From assembly GCA_016125045.1 (NCBI GenBank), contig WGML01000003.1:1-64000 (forward strand): a stretch of 64,000 nucleotides of DNA, read 5' to 3'. Position numbers and translations under genes: made by a program. Positions 18,062-27,589 of the stretch are shown in pieces. Within the stretch, counting starts at the first letter, position 1. The number at the start of each line of letters is the position of its first letter. Origin of the DNA: a bacterium (GTDB taxonomy: Bacteria > Pseudomonadota > Alphaproteobacteria > Caulobacterales > Hyphomonadaceae). Under the pieces are notes generated by a model that saw nothing but the letters and a program-made list of their open reading frames with translations, was not told where the DNA came from and made no database searches.

Positions 18062-18763
18062 ATGGCCACGGGCGTCGCGACGTCGGGAGCATTCGCCGGC
18101 GAGATGGTCCGCCTGCGAAGCCGGGACGGGTTTGAACTCGGGGCGTATCAGGTCGAGGCGGAGGGCGGACGAAAGGGCGGCGTGATCGTCCTGCAGGAAA
18201 TCTTTGGGCTCTCCAACCACGTTCGCGAGATGTGCGACCGGTTCGCCGCCGCCGGCTATGAAGCGATCGCGCCGTCCCTCTATGACCGGGCGCGTCCCGG
18301 GTTTGTGCAGAACGATCTTTCGACCGGCTATGCGGACGCGGTGTCGCTGGCGACCGGCAATGATCGCCAGAATGTGCTGAATGACGTGGGCGCCTGTATC
18401 GACGCCATGTCGCCCGCCGGGCCCGTCTTCGTGACGGGTTATTGTTACGGCGGCTCGATGACCTGGCTGTCGGCGTGCAGCCTGCCGGGGCTCGCCGCCG
18501 CGTCCGGCTATTACGGATCGCTGATCCCGTCGCTTGCGGGGCTCACCCCCCTCTGCCCGACGATTCTCCACTTCGGGCGCACCGACCAGAGCGTTCCCCT
18601 TGCGAGTGTTGAAGCTTTCGCCGCCGCCCAACCCGGAGTAGGGGTGCATCTCTACGACGCCGGGCATGGATTTTCCCGAAAGGCTTCAAGTGACTACGAC
18701 GCAGCGGCCGACAAGCTGGCCTTTGACCGAACGCTTGCGCACTTCGCCGCCAATAGCGGCTGA
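18062..18763 (+). CDS. Dienelactone hydrolase family protein
   Basis: A 233-residue alpha/beta hydrolase. The nucleophile is Cys in GYCYGGSM (about residue 128), the acid Asp in FGRTDQSVP and the base His in DAGHGFSR, the Cys-Asp-His triad of carboxymethylenebutenolidases. The LQEIFGLSNHVREMCDR block near residue 45 is typical. Many such proteins are general esterases rather than chlorocatechol enzymes, and no aromatic ring-cleavage genes are nearby. It sits 100 bp after cobS on the same strand. Confidence 0.9.
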   Translation: MATGVATSGAFAGEMVRLRSRDGFELGAYQVEAEGGRKGGVIVLQEIFGLSNHVREMCDRFAAAGYEAIAPSLYDRARPGFVQNDLSTGYADAVSLATGNDRQNVLNDVGACIDAMSPAGPVFVTGYCYGGSMTWLSACSLPGLAAASGYYGSLIPSLAGLTPLCPTILHFGRTDQSVPLASVEAFAAAQPGVGVHLYDAGHGFSRKASSDYDAAADKLAFDRTLAHFAANSG

Positions 18764-18792
18764 GACCCCCTGGCTGACGGCGCGGCTCTGAG

Positions 18793-19989
18793 ATGGCCGT
18801 TCGCTCGGTCGCGGTCGCCGGTTGCGGAATTGCGGGCCTTGCTGCGGCGACCTGCCTCGCGCGCGCTGGCTGGCGTGTCGTCGCCTTCGACCGTCTCGAC
18901 GCACCGGAGCCAATCGGGTCCGGCCTGATCCTGCAGCCGGTCGGCCTCGCCGTGCTCGATGCGATGGGACTTGGCGCAGTGATGCGCGACCTCGGTGCGC
19001 CGATCCAGCGGTTGTTCGGGCGTGCGGAGCCATCCGGCCGCACGGTGCTGGATGTGCGTTATCGCAGACCGGGAGACACGGGCGATGCGGGGCTCGGCGT
19101 GCACCGCGGCGCGCTGTTCGCGCTGCTGCTAGAGGCGGCGCGATCATCGGGCGTTCAGGTCGAGACGTCGCGAGAGGTCGCCGCAGCGGGCGATGGGCGC
19201 CTGCAGTTCCAGGACGGCGGGGTGAGCGCGCGCTTCGATCTGGTTGTCGATGCGCTCGGGTCGCGCTCGCCGCTCGGTCGGGCCCCCGCCGCGCCGCTGC
19301 CCTTCGGGGCGCTCTGGGCGAGCCTCGACTGGGTTGAGGGGTTCGACGAGGCCGCGCTCGAACAGCGCTATGAGCGGGCGTCCAAAATGGTCGGCGTGAT
19401 GCCGATCGGCCGGCTGCCGGGAGATGCGAGGCGGCAGGCGGCCTTCTTCTGGAGCCTCCGCCAGGATGGCCATGAGCGCTGGCTGTCGGAAGGGCTGGAC
19501 GCCTGGAAGCAGGATGCGCTGGCGCTGTGGCCGGAGACGCGGCCGCTGCTCGACCAGATCGATGAACCCGGGCGGATGGTGTTCGCGCGCTACGCCCATC
19601 GCACGCTGCGCTCGGCGATCGGCGGGGCCGGGGTCGTCCATGTCGGCGACAGCTGGCATTCGACGAGCCCCCAGCTTGGCCAGGGGGCCAACATGGCGCT
19701 TCTGGATGTGCTCGCGCTCGCGACGTCCCTTGGCGCCGGCGATGATCTCGACGCGGCGCTCCGCCGCTACGATCGGGCGCGGCGGTGGCATATCCGGCTG
19801 TATCAGGCGGCGTCCTACCTGTTCACGCCGGCCTATCAGTCGTCAGGCGGGTTTGCGCCCTGGGTGCGCGACTGGCTGATGTCGCCGGTGTCGCGGATCC
19901 CGCCCGCGCCGGCGATCCTCGCCGGGCTTGTCTCTGGCCGGATCGGATCGCCGCTCGCAGCGATCGAGCGGGCGGGCTGGACGGAGTGA
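18793..19989 (+). CDS. FAD-dependent monooxygenase (UbiH/salicylate hydroxylase type)
   Basis: A 398-residue group A flavoprotein. The dinucleotide fold [12 protein letters not shown] is at residues 7-18, the DALGSRS block sits near 156, and the [18 protein letters not shown] motif that contacts FAD ribityl lies near 286. It lacks a membrane segment. The family hydroxylates aromatic or polyketide substrates with NAD(P)H and O2; the substrate is unknown. It starts 29 bp after the dienelactone hydrolase gene and ends 61 bp before cobT. Confidence 0.87.
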   Translation: MAVRSVAVAGCGIAGLAAATCLARAGWRVVAFDRLDAPEPIGSGLILQPVGLAVLDAMGLGAVMRDLGAPIQRLFGRAEPSGRTVLDVRYRRPGDTGDAGLGVHRGALFALLLEAARSSGVQVETSREVAAAGDGRLQFQDGGVSARFDLVVDALGSRSPLGRAPAAPLPFGALWASLDWVEGFDEAALEQRYERASKMVGVMPIGRLPGDARRQAAFFWSLRQDGHERWLSEGLDAWKQDALALWPETRPLLDQIDEPGRMVFARYAHRTLRSAIGGAGVVHVGDSWHSTSPQLGQGANMALLDVLALATSLGAGDDLDAALRRYDRARRWHIRLYQAASYLFTPAYQSSGGFAPWVRDWLMSPVSRIPPAPAILAGLVSGRIGSPLAAIERAGWTE

Positions 19990-20050
19990 CGGGGCGAGGG
20001 ACGTTTCGCCCGCTTCCATCCCGCGCGACCCCGACTTAAGGCTGGTGGAG

Positions 20051-22009
20051 ATGACGAAACGCGACGAACAGATCGATCTCTTCAAGACGGTCCTCGCGGC
20101 CGCAACCCGCGCTCTCGCGGGGCGCGACGAGGTGACGGTGGAATACTCCGTCGACGGTGGCCGGTTGCAGGGAACAACCGTCACACTCACGGCCCCGCCG
20201 CGCGACATCACACCGGAAACCGCCGCCCGTGCGCGCGGTCAGGCGGACGCGCTGGCGCTTCGCCTCGCGCATCATGACGCGTCGAAACACGGCAAGCGCT
20301 CACCGCGCGGCGACGACGCCCGCCGCCTGTTCGATGCGGCGGAGAAGGCGCGGGTGGAGTCCATCGGGGCGGCGGCGATGACGGGCGTCGGGGACAATAT
20401 CGACGCGGTGATCGAACAACGGTGCGAGCGCGCGGGCTATGACAGGCTGACCGCATCGCGGGTGAAGCCGCCGCTGGAGGACGCGTTCGAGTTCATCCTT
20501 CGCGAACGTCTGACGGGCAGGCCGCTGCCCGGGGTTGCAGAAGCGGTCGCGGACGGCTGGCGGGCGGAGCTCCTTGGCAAGGCCGAGGGCTCGCTTGCTA
20601 AGCTCGCCGGGACGATGGCGGATCAGGACGCGTTCGCGCAGGCGATCCGGTCCGTGCTCGACGATCTCGGCATGGGCGAGGACGCAGCCGCCTCCGAAAC
20701 CGAAACCGACGATCAGGGCGAGGAGCCGGAACCCGAAGCCGATGCGAAATCGGACGAGGACGGGGATGGCGAAGGCGAGGGCGAGGCCTCCGGCGGCGAG
20801 GGCGAGGCGGGAGAGGAGCGCAAGGGCGAGGGCGACGAACAGGGCGAGACGCAGGTTTCGGTCCATTCCGACGCAGACGCGGAGATGCGCGAATCCGACG
20901 ACGAAGAGGATGATGCTGCAACGCCCGTGCGGCCGAATTTCAGGCCCGGGGACGACGCGCCGAAATCGACCTACAAGGTGTTCACCCATCGCCATGATGA
21001 AGAGGCGATGGCGGATACGCTGTGCGACCCGGAGGAGCTGGCGCGCCTGCGCGCCTATCTCGACGCGCAACTTCAGGGCTTGCAGGGCGCGGTGTCGCGC
21101 CTCGCGAACCGCCTGCAGCGCCGGCTGATGGCGCAGCAGAAGCGGTCCTGGACGTTTGATCTTGAAGAGGGTGTGCTCGACACATCGCGGCTCATGCGCG
21201 TCGTGGTCGACCCGACGGCGCCGCTGTCGTTCAAGCAGGAGGATGAGAGCGAGTTCCGCGATACGGTGGTGACGCTCCTCCTCGACAATTCGGGTTCGAT
21301 GCGGGGACGCCCGATCATGATCGCCGCCCTGTGCGCCGACATTCTGGCCCGCACGCTCGAACGCTGCGGTGTGAAGGTGGAGATTCTCGGCTTCACGACG
21401 CAGGCCTGGAAGGGCGGCCGCGCGCGCGAGGACTGGGTGAAGGAGGGCAAGCCCGCGAACCCCGGCCGCCTCAACGATCTGCGCCACATCGTCTACAAGT
21501 CGGCGGACGCACCCTGGCGGCGCGTGCGGCGCAATCTTGGCCTGATGATGCGGGAAGGCCTGCTGAAGGAGAATATCGACGGCGAGGCGCTGCTCTGGGC
21601 GTATCACCGGCTGATGGCGCGCACCGAGCAGCGCAAGATCATGATGGTCATCTCCGACGGCGCGCCGGTGGACGATTCAACGCTGTCGGTGAATGTCGGC
21701 AACATCCTCGAAAAACACCTGCGCGAGGTGATCGACCAGATCGAGAACGCATCCCCCGTGGAGCTGATCGCGATCGGCATCGGGCATGATGTGACCCGCT
21801 GGTATCGCCGCGCGGTGACGATCACGGACGCCGAGCAACTGGGCGGCGCGATGACGGAGAAGCTCGCCGAATTGTTCGCCGAAGAACCCCCCCGCCGGCA
21901 GGAGCCTCGCGGGGCTCCGGCCAAGTCGGGGAGAAGCGGCGGAACGCGGGTCGATCAGGGACGCGCCGTCAAGCGGACGAGCCTGCAACAGGTCGCGAAA
22001 GGCAGCTGA
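20051..22009 (+). CDS. cobT: Cobaltochelatase subunit CobT
   Basis: A 652-residue partner of CobS. The N-terminal CobT domain (about 1-210) is followed by a very acidic linker (about 212-300, Glu/Asp/Gly-rich) and a C-terminal von Willebrand A domain (about 405-620) with the MIDAS motif DNSGSMRG and a later VISDGAP strand. It forms the two-tier ring with CobS that drives cobalt insertion by CobN. ATG 20051 (GGTGGAG upstream) is preferred over the long extension beginning inside the monooxygenase gene. Confidence 0.95.
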   Translation: MTKRDEQIDLFKTVLAAATRALAGRDEVTVEYSVDGGRLQGTTVTLTAPPRDITPETAARARGQADALALRLAHHDASKHGKRSPRGDDARRLFDAAEKARVESIGAAAMTGVGDNIDAVIEQRCERAGYDRLTASRVKPPLEDAFEFILRERLTGRPLPGVAEAVADGWRAELLGKAEGSLAKLAGTMADQDAFAQAIRSVLDDLGMGEDAAASETETDDQGEEPEPEADAKSDEDGDGEGEGEASGGEGEAGEERKGEGDEQGETQVSVHSDADAEMRESDDEEDDAATPVRPNFRPGDDAPKSTYKVFTHRHDEEAMADTLCDPEELARLRAYLDAQLQGLQGAVSRLANRLQRRLMAQQKRSWTFDLEEGVLDTSRLMRVVVDPTAPLSFKQEDESEFRDTVVTLLLDNSGSMRGRPIMIAALCADILARTLERCGVKVEILGFTTQAWKGGRAREDWVKEGKPANPGRLNDLRHIVYKSADAPWRRVRRNLGLMMREGLLKENIDGEALLWAYHRLMARTEQRKIMMVISDGAPVDDSTLSVNVGNILEKHLREVIDQIENASPVELIAIGIGHDVTRWYRRAVTITDAEQLGGAMTEKLAELFAEEPPRRQEPRGAPAKSGRSGGTRVDQGRAVKRTSLQQVAKGS

Positions 22010-22053
22010 CGCCAGCTCGCGGGCGGGCGGTGCAATGCAAGGGAGCAGCCTCG

Positions 22054-23325
22054 ATGCCGGGTCTGATTGGATGGGTAGGCGCGCAGCGGGCGCAGGGAGC
22101 TGGCTTGGCGCTCGTGCTGTTTGCGGCGGGATGCGCGACGGCGCCGGTGGAGTCGCCCATAGCTGGCCCGGCCCCCGCTGTTGCCCCCGCGGTGGCTCCC
22201 GCGCCGGTGATCGCGACGCCCGCGCCGACGCCCGAGGCCCCATCCTCCGGCGAGGCCGCGGCGTCCCGTCCGTCACCCGCCGAAGCGCCGGCGGATGCGT
22301 CGTCGACACGGGTCGTCGACGCCGCGGCCGCACTGATCGAGGACTTGCGGCGCACGTCCTGCCCGAAGGACGTCGCGTTCGAGCAGGCGACGAGGAAAGA
22401 CCTGGCCGCGCGCCCGATCAGCCTGATGCGGCTTGGCGGCGGGCGCCGGACCGTCGGTGCGCTCACGCTGGTCGCGGCGTATCATCTGACGAGCACGGAC
22501 GATCGTTTCGGCGGGGTGTCGGGGATTGACCTGCTGCCGACGGGAAACCTCGCCGGAGTGACCGACCAGGGCGATCTTGTCTGGATCGGCTTCTCCGAAG
22601 CGGACGGCGTGACGCCGGAATCGCTGCACATGGCGCGGATGCGGGATACGTCGGGCGCTTATCTTGAGGACAAGCTGACGTCCGATGCGGAGGGCGTCGC
22701 GTTCGAGGACGGGCTCCTCTTTGTTTCGCTCGAGCGGGAGCACCGGGTCATCGCCTATGACATCGAGGCCTGCGGCGCGGCGGCGCGCGGGGCCCCCGTC
22801 GGTCGCTATGGTGCACGCGCGGACATGACGACCGCATTCACTGCGGCAGGGCTAAAGGTGGGCGAGAATTCCGGCGGGGAAGCGCTGGCGCTCCTGCCGG
22901 GCGCGACGCTTCTTGTCGGACTTGAAGAGGCCTCCGGGGATGGTGCACCGCTCTCGGTTGAGTCCATCAGCGCCGAACCGTCCTTCGTGCGGCGGCTCGC
23001 GCCCGCCGCGCCGCCGATCGTTGGCGCGGATGCTGTGGCGGTGGAGGCAGGAGCGGTGATCTACACGCTGCATCGGGGGTTCGGACAGGGCGTCGGCAAT
23101 TCGATCGCGATCGAGGAAACGCAGGCGAGGCGCACCCCCGCTGGCTGGACGCTCGGCCCCACACGCGAACTCGCCGACATGAATGTGTTGTTCAACATCG
23201 ACAATTTCGAGGGGATCGCCGCTCAGGTCCGGGACGATGGGGGCGTTCGCCTGTTCATCATCTCGGACGACAATTTCTCCTCGTCCCAGCGCACGCTTCT
23301 CATGGTGTTCGACGTCACGGGGTGA
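22054..23325 (+). CDS. Esterase-like phytase-family lipoprotein
   Basis: About 423 residues. The N-terminus has a lipoprotein signal with lipobox FAAGC (Cys about residue 27), then a Pro/Ala-rich linker to about 90. The rest is the beta-propeller 'esterase-like activity of phytase' domain (GVSGIDLLPTGNLAGVTDQGD, DAEGVAFEDGLLFVSLERE, NSGGEALALLPG and a NIDNFEGIA block). This family often follows cobT in alphaproteobacteria. True phytase activity is not established for it. I use ATG 22054 with AAGGGAG upstream; a GTG at 22030 is less likely. Confidence 0.85.
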   Translation: MPGLIGWVGAQRAQGAGLALVLFAAGCATAPVESPIAGPAPAVAPAVAPAPVIATPAPTPEAPSSGEAAASRPSPAEAPADASSTRVVDAAAALIEDLRRTSCPKDVAFEQATRKDLAARPISLMRLGGGRRTVGALTLVAAYHLTSTDDRFGGVSGIDLLPTGNLAGVTDQGDLVWIGFSEADGVTPESLHMARMRDTSGAYLEDKLTSDAEGVAFEDGLLFVSLEREHRVIAYDIEACGAAARGAPVGRYGARADMTTAFTAAGLKVGENSGGEALALLPGATLLVGLEEASGDGAPLSVESISAEPSFVRRLAPAAPPIVGADAVAVEAGAVIYTLHRGFGQGVGNSIAIEETQARRTPAGWTLGPTRELADMNVLFNIDNFEGIAAQVRDDGGVRLFIISDDNFSSSQRTLLMVFDVTG

Positions 23326-23335
23326 GGTGCGCCGA

Positions 23336-24403
23336 TCAGGCTGCGGCTGATCCCGGCGCGCCCGATGCGCCGAAGGCGCGGTCGAGATTGATCGCATTGA
23401 GGACGGCGTTCGTGTCGTCGGCGAGCGGCTTCAGGTCGTCCTCGACCGCCTTGAACGCCTCCTCGGCGGCCTTGAACGGATCGTCCCGCTCCCTGGCGAG
23501 GAAGGCGGCCTTGATCTTCGCCTCGGTGAAGACGGTCTTCAGCTGCTTCATCAGACCGCGCACGTCATTGATGAAGGCGTCATCGGCGCGCGCCGCGCCC
23601 TCGATCGCCGATTTTGACGCGTCGTCGACGCGGCCATAGGCGGAGGCAAGAGACGCGTTCGGCGCAATCGGCTGGGGCGGCGCGTGCCGCAGATAGGCGG
23701 CGAGGGCCTCTCGCGCTTCGGCGCGCGACAGGACCGGGGCGTCGGCTTTTGGTTCATCCGTATCCGGAGCATTCACCACGGCGGGGTCCGGAGCGGCGGC
23801 GCTGTCTTCACGAGCTTGCGCGTCCTCGCGCGGGGGCGCTTCGGTTGAGACGGCGGCCGGGGGCGCTGGCGCCGGGGCGGGGGCGGCTGAGAGGAGGATC
23901 GCTTCTCCGGTCGCCTTCGCCGCGGCCTTGTAGTCCTTGACCGCCTGGGCGAGCTGTTTGGCGATCCGTGCAAGCTGGCGGGCGAGTTCCTTCGGATCGT
24001 TGGCCCAGACTTTCTTGATGATCTTCAGCTCCTCGACGAGGCGCTGCACGGCCTCCCGGGCGCGGGTTTTCTCCCGGCCGAGGATGTCCTGGCGGGTATG
24101 CGACACGCCGTCCCGGATCGATTTGGCTGCTTCGGAGAGGTCTGTGCGCAGGGGGGAGAGGTCGGTCTTCGGCGCCTCAAGTTTTTTGGGAGCCGGCGTG
24201 TCGCGCGCGGCGCCCGGCGCCTGCGCCGCCGCTGGGGAGCTCGTGCGCGCCGGTGTGTCCAGGGTCACTCGTTCAGGTGGTCGTTCAGGCGCTCGTTCAG
24301 GCGCTCGTTCAGGCACGCGCTCCGATACGCGCGGGGGCGTCCCCGCGGGCGGCGGGGGCGGGCGCATGGCTGCAAGAAGCGTTGGGCCGATGAGCGAGGA
24401 CAT
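23336..24403 (-). CDS. Hypothetical Pro/Ala-rich coiled-coil protein
   Basis: A 355-residue protein without a clear signal peptide. The N-terminal third is disordered (poly-Pro, then a PER tetrapeptide repeat, ERAPERAPERPPERV). A helical, highly charged centre (about 85-165, likely coiled coil, KSIRDGVSHTRQDILGREK onwards) is followed by a second Ala/Pro linker and a C-terminal helical region (about 265-340). No family or catalytic residues are recognised. It is convergent with the esterase gene and shares a strand with polA downstream. Confidence 0.55.
   Translation of the reverse strand: MSSLIGPTLLAAMRPPPPPAGTPPRVSERVPERAPERAPERPPERVTLDTPARTSSPAAAQAPGAARDTPAPKKLEAPKTDLSPLRTDLSEAAKSIRDGVSHTRQDILGREKTRAREAVQRLVEELKIIKKVWANDPKELARQLARIAKQLAQAVKDYKAAAKATGEAILLSAAPAPAPAPPAAVSTEAPPREDAQAREDSAAAPDPAVVNAPDTDEPKADAPVLSRAEAREALAAYLRHAPPQPIAPNASLASAYGRVDDASKSAIEGAARADDAFINDVRGLMKQLKTVFTEAKIKAAFLARERDDPFKAAEEAFKAVEDDLKPLADDTNAVLNAINLDRAFGASGAPGSAAA
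24269..24316. repeat. Four 12-bp tandem repeats inside a coding region
   Basis: Four consecutive 12-mers (TCGTTCAGGTGG, TCGTTCAGGCGC twice, TCGTTCAGGCAC) encode the PER tetrapeptide repeat on the minus strand. The unit is a multiple of three, so copy-number change would keep frame. Confidence 0.85.
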
Positions 24404-24518
24404 GGTCAGTCAGGCGATGGATTGCGGATGTTCAGATGCGCGAGCTTGCACGAACATGGTTTCGGCCCGGTTCCCGAGATGGGTTAAATTTCGCGGGATT
24501 CTTTCCGCAAATGCCGCG

Positions 24519-27356
24519 TCAGTGGGCCTGCGCCCATGACGCTCCGGCGGCGGCCTCCACGACCAGCGGCACGTTGAGGGACATGACCGGGAGGGTCGCG
24601 CCCTCCATCACCCGGCGCGCCACCGCCATTGTCGCCTCCGCCTCCTCCGCCGGGGCTTCGAACAGCAGTTCGTCATGCACCTGGAGCAGCATCCTCGCCC
24701 GGAGCCCGGCGTCCGCGAGCGCGCCTGGCATGCGGATCATCGCCCGCTTGATGATGTCGGCGGCCGAACCCTGGAGCGGTGCGTTGATGGCCTGGCGTTC
24801 GGCGAAATTCCGCTCGGCCGGATTGGTCGCCCGGATCTGCGGCAGCCAGCACTTGCGACCGAAGACGGTCTCCACGAAGCCGTGTTCGCGGGCGAAGTCC
24901 TTGTAGGTGTCCATGTAGGCGCGGATGCCGGGGAATTTCTCAAAATAGCTTTTGATGTAGGCCCCCGCCTCGTCGCGCGGGATCGACAACTGCCGCGCGA
25001 GACCGAAGGCGGAGATGCCGTAGATGATGCCGAAATTGATCGCCTTGGCGCGCCTGCGGACCATCGGGTCCATGCCCTCGACCGGCACGCCGAACATTTC
25101 GGACGCGGTCATCGCGTGGATGTCGACGCCGTTGAGGAAGGCGTTGCGCAGCGCCGGAATGTCGGCGACGTGGGCGAGCAGGCGCAATTCGATCTGCGAA
25201 TAGTCGGCGGAGATCAGCACATTGCCAGGCGCGGCGATGAACGCCTCCCGGATCTTGCGCCCTTCCTCGGTGCGAACGGGAATGTTCTGGAGGTTCGGGT
25301 CCGACGAGGCGAGGCGGCCGGTCTGCGCGCCGGCGAGCGAGAATGAGGTGTGAACCCGACCGGTGCGCGGGCTGATCGCCTCCTTCAGGGTTTCGGTGTA
25401 GGTCGAACGCAGCTTGGACAGCATGCGCCAGTCGAGAAGGACGCGGGGCAGGGCGTGCCCTTCGGCCGCGAGATCCTCAAGCGCGTCGGCGCCGGTCGCC
25501 CAGGCGCCGGTCTTGGTCTTCTTGCCGCCCTCAAGCCCCATCTCGCCGAACAGGATGTCACCGATCTGTTTCGGGCTGCCGAGGTTGAAATCCCGCCCGG
25601 CAAGCTCGTGCGCCTCCGCTTCGAGCGCGGCCATGCGCTGGGCGAATTCCCCGGACAGTCGGGAGAGGCGTTCGCGGTCGACGAGGACGCCCTCACGCTC
25701 CATCCCTGCGACGATGCGGGCGAGCGGCCGGTCGAGGCGTTCATAGACGGCGGCGACCCGCTCGCGCGCGAGGCGCGGTTTCATCACCTGCCAGAGCCTG
25801 AGCGTCACGTCGGCGTCCTCGGCGGCGTAGCGGGTGGCCTCCGGCAGCGCGACGAGATCGAACGTCACCTGCGCCTTGCCGGTTCCGGCGACCTCCTTGA
25901 ACGCGATCGGCGTGTGCCCGAGATGGGTCTGGCTCAACTCGTCCATGCCGTGGCCGGATCGTCCCGCCGACAGGACGAAGGAGATGAGCATCGTATCGTC
26001 GATCGGCGACACCTCGATCCCGACAGTGTGGAAGACGTTGAGATCGAACTTGATGTTCTGGCCGACCTTGAGGACCGCCGGATCCTCAAGCAGCGGCTTC
26101 ATCCGTTTCAGCGCTTCGCCGCGGTCGATCTGGGCAGGGCGGTCGCCGGCCAGCAGGTCGCCGCCTGCGCGGTGATCGAGCGGGATGTAGCAGGCGCGGC
26201 CGACCTGTGTCGCGAGCGAGATCCCGACGAGACGGGCGTCGACGGGGCTCAGGCTGTCGGTTTCGGTATCCACCGCGACAACGCCGCGGGACCTCGCGTC
26301 CGCGACCCAGCGTTCAAGGGCGTCGATCGTGGTGACGGTCTCGTAGTCCTCGAGATCGAACGGAGCGAGCGCATCGGGCGGGGCGGCGTGCTGGTGCGGC
26401 GCCGGATCGTCGCTTGCGGACGCGCCTGCGTTCGTCCGCGCGACCGTGGCGGCGTCGCCCGCCAGCGTTTCGGTCACGCGGCGGGTGAGGGTGCGGAATT
26501 CCATCTGGTTGAGAAAGGCGATCAGCGGATCGGCGGTCGGCTCGGTGACGCCAAGCTCCTCAACGGGCACGAGGACGGGAACCGTCTCGACGAGGGACAC
26601 GAGCTGTTTCGACAGGCGCGCCATCGCCGCGTGTTCGATCAGGGCCTCGCGGCGCTTGGGCTGTTTGATCTCGCCGGCCCGCGCGAGCAGCGTTTCGAGA
26701 TCGCCGTATTCGTTGATGAGCTGGGCCGCCGTCTTCACGCCGATGCCGGGTACGCCCGGCACATTGTCCACGCTGTCTCCGCAGAGCGCCTGAACATCCG
26801 TGACCTTGTCCGGTGGGACGCCGAACTTCTCGACGACCTCGGCCGCGCCGAGGCGCTTGTCCTTCATGGTGTCGTAGAGCGCGATCCGATCGGACACGAG
26901 CTGCATAAGGTCCTTGTCGGAGGAGACGATCGTCACGCGCGCGCCGGCCGCCTCCGCCTGGCGGGCGTAGGTCGCGATGAGGTCGTCTGCTTCATATCCC
27001 TGCATCTCGATGGCGGGGGCGCCGAACGCGATCGTCGCCTCCCGCACCAGCGGGAACTGGGGGATGAGTTCGGGCGGCGGTGGGGGGCGCTGCGCCTTGT
27101 ATCCGTCGTAGAGGTCGTTGCGGAAGGTGATCGCCGACTTGTCGAAGACGCATGCGAAATGCGTCGGCTGATCGCTGTCGCGCAAATCCCGCAACAGTTT
27201 CCAGAGCATGTTGCAGAAGCCGGAAACGGCGCCGACGGGAAGCCCGTCCGACTTGCGGGTCAGCGGCGGCAGGGCGTGGAACGCACGGAAGATGTAGCCC
27301 GATGCGTCGATCAGATAGAGGTGTGAGGACTCATCGAGAGGTCGCTGGACCGGCAT
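24519..27356 (-). CDS. polA: DNA polymerase I
   Basis: A 945-residue enzyme for Okazaki fragment maturation and repair. The 5'-3' nuclease domain (about 12-300) has YLIDASGYIFRAFHALP, the YEADDLIATYA block and the VPGVPGIGVKTA helix-hairpin-helix. The 3'-5' proofreading domain (about 355-535) keeps the DTETDSLSP aspartate and glutamate. The polymerase domain has motif A DYSQIELRLLAH, motif B RRAKAINFGIIYG and motif C VHDELLFE. ATG 27356 with GGGGAGACGAAC upstream is the natural start; the open frame extends 44 codons further without support. Confidence 0.97.
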   Translation of the reverse strand: MPVQRPLDESSHLYLIDASGYIFRAFHALPPLTRKSDGLPVGAVSGFCNMLWKLLRDLRDSDQPTHFACVFDKSAITFRNDLYDGYKAQRPPPPPELIPQFPLVREATIAFGAPAIEMQGYEADDLIATYARQAEAAGARVTIVSSDKDLMQLVSDRIALYDTMKDKRLGAAEVVEKFGVPPDKVTDVQALCGDSVDNVPGVPGIGVKTAAQLINEYGDLETLLARAGEIKQPKRREALIEHAAMARLSKQLVSLVETVPVLVPVEELGVTEPTADPLIAFLNQMEFRTLTRRVTETLAGDAATVARTNAGASASDDPAPHQHAAPPDALAPFDLEDYETVTTIDALERWVADARSRGVVAVDTETDSLSPVDARLVGISLATQVGRACYIPLDHRAGGDLLAGDRPAQIDRGEALKRMKPLLEDPAVLKVGQNIKFDLNVFHTVGIEVSPIDDTMLISFVLSAGRSGHGMDELSQTHLGHTPIAFKEVAGTGKAQVTFDLVALPEATRYAAEDADVTLRLWQVMKPRLARERVAAVYERLDRPLARIVAGMEREGVLVDRERLSRLSGEFAQRMAALEAEAHELAGRDFNLGSPKQIGDILFGEMGLEGGKKTKTGAWATGADALEDLAAEGHALPRVLLDWRMLSKLRSTYTETLKEAISPRTGRVHTSFSLAGAQTGRLASSDPNLQNIPVRTEEGRKIREAFIAAPGNVLISADYSQIELRLLAHVADIPALRNAFLNGVDIHAMTASEMFGVPVEGMDPMVRRRAKAINFGIIYGISAFGLARQLSIPRDEAGAYIKSYFEKFPGIRAYMDTYKDFAREHGFVETVFGRKCWLPQIRATNPAERNFAERQAINAPLQGSAADIIKRAMIRMPGALADAGLRARMLLQVHDELLFEAPAEEAEATMAVARRVMEGATLPVMSLNVPLVVEAAAGASWAQAH

Positions 27357-27589
27357 GTTCGTCTCCCCGCGACCGCAGCCGCCCGTTTGCACGACTTTAG
27401 TGCATGCTCCGATCCCTTTGGAACAATCAGGCGGGACAAAGATGATCGAATGGGCGGAATTCTGTTCCCCCGAAGGACGGCCCGACACGAGGCGGCGCGC
27501 CGGCGGAGACCCTTTGCCGCCGCCACTGACGGGAGCTTAACGCAATTGCGGTAAGGCCATGGGTCGAAAGCGATCCTTACGGTGGGCCC

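Noticed and set aside
25350-27326. 658-codon plus-strand ORF opposite polA
   Set aside because: It is fully antisense to a well-conserved polA, has odd composition (His/Asp/Glu/Arg-rich without known motifs), and is a known artefact of GC-rich third positions.
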